Below, piece by piece: positions 5,177 through 7,010 of a stretch of DNA of 7,010 nt (within the stretch, counting starts at the first letter, position 1; each line of letters begins with the position of its first letter). Source of the DNA: Thermoplasmata archaeon. GTDB lineage: Archaea > Thermoplasmatota > Thermoplasmata > RBG-16-68-12. The notes below the pieces were generated by a model. It saw nothing but the letters and a program-made list of their open reading frames with translations. It searched no databases and had not been told where the DNA came from. A program made the position numbers and the translations under genes. The stretch spans positions 1 to 7,010 of the forward strand of contig JAJYKG010000114.1 of assembly GCA_021788795.1 (NCBI GenBank), read 5' to 3'.

Positions 5177-5722
5177 TCACTCGGCGCGGTGGCTGATCCC
5201 GTCCGCAAGCACGCGGAACGCCTCGTCGACGTTCTGCCCGGTCTTCGCGGAGGTCAGGAAGTACTTCGCCCCCAGGATGACCCCCATCCGGGCGAGCTCC
5301 TCCGGGCTCACGACCACGCGTTCCGCGAGGTCCGCCTTGTTGCCCAGGAACACGATGGGCACGTCGCCCACCTGCTTGCGCACCATCTGGACCCAGTTGT
5401 TCAGGTCGTAGAACGTGTCCTTGCGAGTGAGGTCGCAGACGGCGAGGACCCCGTGCGCCCCCTCGAAGTAGGCGTCGCGCAGCAGGGCGCGGAAGCCCTT
5501 CTCGCCCATGATGTCCCAGACCATGATGTCCAGGGTCGCCGGCACGCCCTTCCAGTCCACGTCGATCGTCTTCTTCGTGACCTTCGTGCCGACCGTGGCG
5601 ACGTAGCGGTCGTCGAAGGATTCGAGCACGTACCGCTTGACCAGGGACGTCTTCCCGACCGCGACATCCCCGACGAGGCACACCTTCGCTTTCACGTGCT
5701 TCCGCGTCGTGGACTCGACCAT
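5177..5722 (-). CDS. Ras-like small GTPase, copy 2 (Val at the Gly12 position)
   Basis: From the ATG at 5722 the protein has 181 residues. GAGGAG at 5729-5734 sits 6 bases before this ATG but directly abuts the alternative ATG at 5728, which decides for 5722. G1 is GDVAVGKT (18-25), the G2 threonine is Thr43, G3 is WDIMGEK (Asp70-Gly73), G4 is NKAD (128-131), G5 is TSAKTG (157-162). The residue matching Ras Gly12 is Val20 and that matching Gln61 is Glu74, a pair that in Ras would be expected to disturb normal hydrolysis; the archaeal enzyme may use another mechanism or stay mostly GTP-bound. An N-terminal extension of about 10 residues is basic (TTRKHVKAK). There is no C-terminal cysteine. 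It lies 71 bases downstream of copy 3 on the same strand and may be co-transcribed with it or use a weak promoter in that gap. Confidence 0.95.
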   Translation of the reverse strand: MVESTTRKHVKAKVCLVGDVAVGKTSLVKRYVLESFDDRYVATVGTKVTKKTIDVDWKGVPATLDIMVWDIMGEKGFRALLRDAYFEGAHGVLAVCDLTRKDTFYDLNNWVQMVRKQVGDVPIVFLGNKADLAERVVVSPEELARMGVILGAKYFLTSAKTGQNVDEAFRVLADGISHRAE

Positions 5723-5728
5723 CGCCAT

Positions 5729-5734
5729 CTCCTC
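5729..5734 (-). promoter_or_regulatory. Ribosome-binding site of GTPase copy 2
   Basis: Minus-strand GAGGAG followed by ATGGCGATG. The spacing of 6 bases to the second ATG is normal, while the first ATG touches the site; the second is the likely start. Confidence 0.65.
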
Positions 5735-5783
5735 GGGGATTCGATACGTCCTAAAGTAGGGTGAGGACGCCGGTATCGTCCCT

Positions 5784-5790
5784 GATAATT
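5784..5790 (-). promoter_or_regulatory. Weak TATA-like box ahead of GTPase copy 2
   Basis: Minus-strand AATTATC, directly after the copy 3 stop codon, would place a transcript start near 5760 and leave a leader of about 40 bases carrying GAGGAG. A second candidate, TACTTTAG at 5758-5751, is poorer and would start transcription too close to the gene. Read-through from copy 3 is equally possible. Confidence 0.3.
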
Positions 5791-5793
5791 CTC

Positions 5794-6357
5794 TCACTCC
5801 TCGGGGACGAGCTTGTGGGTGAACCGCTCCTTGGCGATCCGCTCCGCCAGGGACTGGAACGCGAGCTCGACGCTCACGCCCGTCTTCGCGGACGTGAAGT
5901 GAAAGGGACTGTCGTAGGCCTTCGCGGCCTGGACCATGTCGTCCTCCGTGATTTGCACCTGGTCCTTCAAGTCGACCTTGTTCGCGAGGAATTCGATCGG
6001 GATCTTCCCGGTGACGCTGTAGACGCCCTCGATCCAGTCGTCGAGGTCCTCGAGGGTCTTCTTGCGCGTGGAGTCGCAGACGGCCAGGATACCTTTCGCG
6101 CCGTAGAAGTAGGCTTCTTTGAGGAGCTCGCGGAAGCCTTTCTGGCCCATGATGTCCCAGATGGTCATGTCAATCTTCATGCTGCCCGAGGGGTCGATGC
6201 TGCCCGCGGTGAGCTCCTTCTTCGAGACCTTCGTCCCCAGCGTCTGGATGTACTTGTCGTCGAAGTTGTCCAGGACGAACCGGCGGATGAGGGACGTCTT
6301 GCCGACCGCCGCTTCCCCGACCAGGCAGACCTTGACCTTCATCCGTCTGACTTCCAT
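5794..6357 (-). CDS. Ras-like small GTPase, copy 3 (Ala at the Gly12 position, Gln61 kept)
   Basis: From the ATG at 6357 the protein has 187 residues. An upstream in-frame ATG at 6396 is rejected because the TATA box lies across it and the start at 6357 gives MEVRRMKVKV, parallel to MEPEKMKVKI of copy 1. G1 is GEAAVGKT (14-21), the G2 threonine is Thr39, G3 is WDIMGQK (Asp68-Gly71), G4 is NKVD (126-129), G5 is TSAKTG (155-160). Ala16 matches Ras Gly12 and Gln72 matches Gln61, so among the three this copy keeps the standard catalytic glutamine. The hairpin between switch I and switch II is longer than in copy 2 and contains AGSIDPSGSM. The C-terminus (KLVPEE) is acidic and has no cysteine. It shares with copy 1 the stretches KVSKKE, DMTIWDIMG, FRELLKEAYF and FLANK, indicating a recent common origin. 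Confidence 0.95.
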   Translation of the reverse strand: MEVRRMKVKVCLVGEAAVGKTSLIRRFVLDNFDDKYIQTLGTKVSKKELTAGSIDPSGSMKIDMTIWDIMGQKGFRELLKEAYFYGAKGILAVCDSTRKKTLEDLDDWIEGVYSVTGKIPIEFLANKVDLKDQVQITEDDMVQAAKAYDSPFHFTSAKTGVSVELAFQSLAERIAKERFTHKLVPEE

Positions 6358-6393
6358 GAGATTCCGCTCGGGCGACGGATTACCGGAGCACGT

Positions 6394-6400
6394 CATTTAA
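6394..6400 (-). promoter_or_regulatory. TATA box of GTPase copy 3
   Basis: Minus-strand TTAAATG. Transcription should start near 6370, about 14 bases before the ATG at 6357 and after the ATG at 6396, which is why the longer reading frame is not used. Confidence 0.6.
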
Positions 6401-6518
6401 CCGTTGTGGGGATGTTATCAATCACGATACACCAGAGAGCGTCGCCCGGCCGCAGCCGGCGCGGAATCGCAAACCCTCTTGACGCCGCGCGGCCCTTGCT
6501 TCTTCTGCGGGGACGGCC
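6401..6518. other. Divergent intergenic region
   Basis: Between the copy 3 promoter and the small gene starting at 6519 I see no convincing TATA box for the rightward gene; GATGTTATCAATC around 6410-6423 is the most AT-rich part. A small inverted repeat, CCGGC-CGCA-GCCGG (6446-6459), is short and of the sort expected by chance in GC-rich DNA. Confidence 0.4.
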
Positions 6519-6692
6519 ATGTGCGACGAGTACGACGACGAGAGGATGGTGGCGTTCTGGCGTGCGCTGGCGGAAGGGAAGGATCGCGCGCTCTCGCCTT
6601 CCGAGGAAACCGACGATTCCCGAGAGGCGGTCGTGATCCCGGCCGCTGACTTCGCTCCCGCGAAGCCTCGAGCGAAGCCCCTGGTCCGTTGA
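6519..6692 (+). CDS. 57-residue small protein, acidic N-terminus and basic C-terminus
   Basis: This is a complete frame from ATG to TGA that I cannot assign to a named family. It starts MCDEYDDERMVAFWRALAE: an acidic run, then a likely amphipathic helix with Phe-Trp, then an Asp/Glu/Ser linker (about residues 25-36), then a Pro/Ala/Lys tail ending KPRAKPLVR. About four fifths of third codon positions are G or C, in line with the neighbours, and the composition looks protein-like in this frame only. GCGGGGA lies 6-12 bases before the ATG as a weak ribosome-binding site. I have an unverified impression that short proteins with a similar MCDEYDDERM opening occur in uncultured archaeal genomes. 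It is transcribed away from the GTPase cluster, and the next gene starts about 25 bases after its stop, so the two may be co-transcribed. Function unknown. Confidence 0.65.
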   Translation: MCDEYDDERMVAFWRALAEGKDRALSPSEETDDSREAVVIPAADFAPAKPRAKPLVR

Positions 6693-6717
6693 GAGACCGC
6701 GACCGGGAGCGCAATCG

Positions 6718-7010
6718 ATGGGCCCGGCCGGCTCTCTGGCCCCACCGGCGTGCGAAGCATCATTCAGGCCGGAGGCTCCTCAGGCCTCAGCGAGGGATCG
6801 CTTGCAGCCGGATCGAGAGCCGTCGGAAGCGCATCGACGCGCATCGGGGACCCGGCAGCGCCTCGGGAAGCGCAGGGGCCGCACCCTGATGGTGCTCGCG
6901 TCCGTCCTCGTGGTCCTCGCGGGCGAGGCCTACGGGTTCCTTGAGCTCGTGGGGTCACCGGTCCCTTCGGGCTTTCCCGTCCCGTACACGGCGATGGAGG
7001 GGCCGTGTCC
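6718..7010 (+). CDS. N-terminus of a probable membrane protein, runs off the right edge
   Basis: The frame is open from an ATG at 6718 to the end of the window (97 full codons). The first 57 residues are hydrophilic and rich in Arg, Pro, Ala and Glu, ending in GKRRGR; then follows a hydrophobic segment, TLMVLASVLVVLAG, at about residues 56-69, and a Pro/Gly-rich stretch PVPSGFPVPYT. A basic cluster directly before the helix fits an inside-to-outside orientation. A later ATG at 6889 would give instead a short signal-peptide-like start. Third-position G/C is lower before 6889 (roughly 70%) than after it (roughly 87%), which favours the later start or marks the first part as non-coding. No family recognised; the rest lies outside the window. 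Confidence 0.5.
   Translation, partial: MGPAGSLAPPACEASFRPEAPQASARDRLQPDREPSEAHRRASGTRQRLGKRRGRTLMVLASVLVVLAGEAYGFLELVGSPVPSGFPVPYTAMEGPC

Noticed and set aside
4530..6357. MglA-MglB type polarity system
   Set aside because: The P-loops and switch regions lack the features I know from MglA, and no roadblock-domain MglB gene is present in the window.
5761..6636. 291-codon + strand frame opposite GTPase copy 3
   Set aside because: Antisense of a gene with all five GTPase motifs; its own product has no recognisable feature.
1..7010. CRISPR array, insertion sequence, integrase or attachment site
   Set aside because: No regularly spaced repeats, transposase motifs or terminal inverted repeats flanked by target duplications were seen.

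Overview
The window is GC-rich archaeal DNA, most likely from an uncultured member of the Thermoplasmatota or a related euryarchaeal lineage. The archaeal call rests on three things: an archaeal-type LonB protease with membrane helices inside its AAA+ module, an archaeal-type NMN adenylyltransferase (NadM), and TATA-box promoters of the form TTTATAAT / TTTTAAGTA about 35-70 bases ahead of start codons. The lineage is inferred from the overall character of the sequence and was not computed.

Layout from left to right. (1) The C-terminal part of a multi-pass membrane protein of the archaeal DUF112/TctA-like permease family (+) enters from the left edge. (2) A winged-helix regulator with a C-terminal V4R-like sensor domain (+) has its own TATA box and a perfect 17-base palindrome where its transcript should start. 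(3) A 183-bp convergent gap holds nested repeats, a TATA-like box, two back-to-back perfect hairpins and a pyrimidine tract. It may be a small RNA gene or an elaborate terminator. (4) A compact minus-strand operon runs lonB, then a short Cys/His-rich ORF, then nadM. The small ORF stops inside the nadM start (ATGA), and the nadM ribosome-binding site lies in a perfect 14-bp palindrome, which suggests translational coupling. (5) Three tandem Ras-like small GTPases follow on the minus strand. The first and last have clear promoters of their own. They share a WDIMG switch-II motif but differ at the positions matching Ras Gly12 and Gln61. (6) At the right end, on the + strand, are a 57-residue acidic-to-basic small protein and the N-terminus of a probable single-pass membrane protein that runs off the window.

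How the parts may work together: the lonB and nadM genes are housekeeping functions (membrane-anchored proteolysis and NAD synthesis) and the small ORF between them may gate nadM translation. The GTPase cluster is the most unusual part. Three diverged copies of one Ras-like switch sit side by side without a recognisable GAP, GEF, longin or roadblock partner in the window, so their effectors must be encoded elsewhere or be among the unknown flanking proteins.
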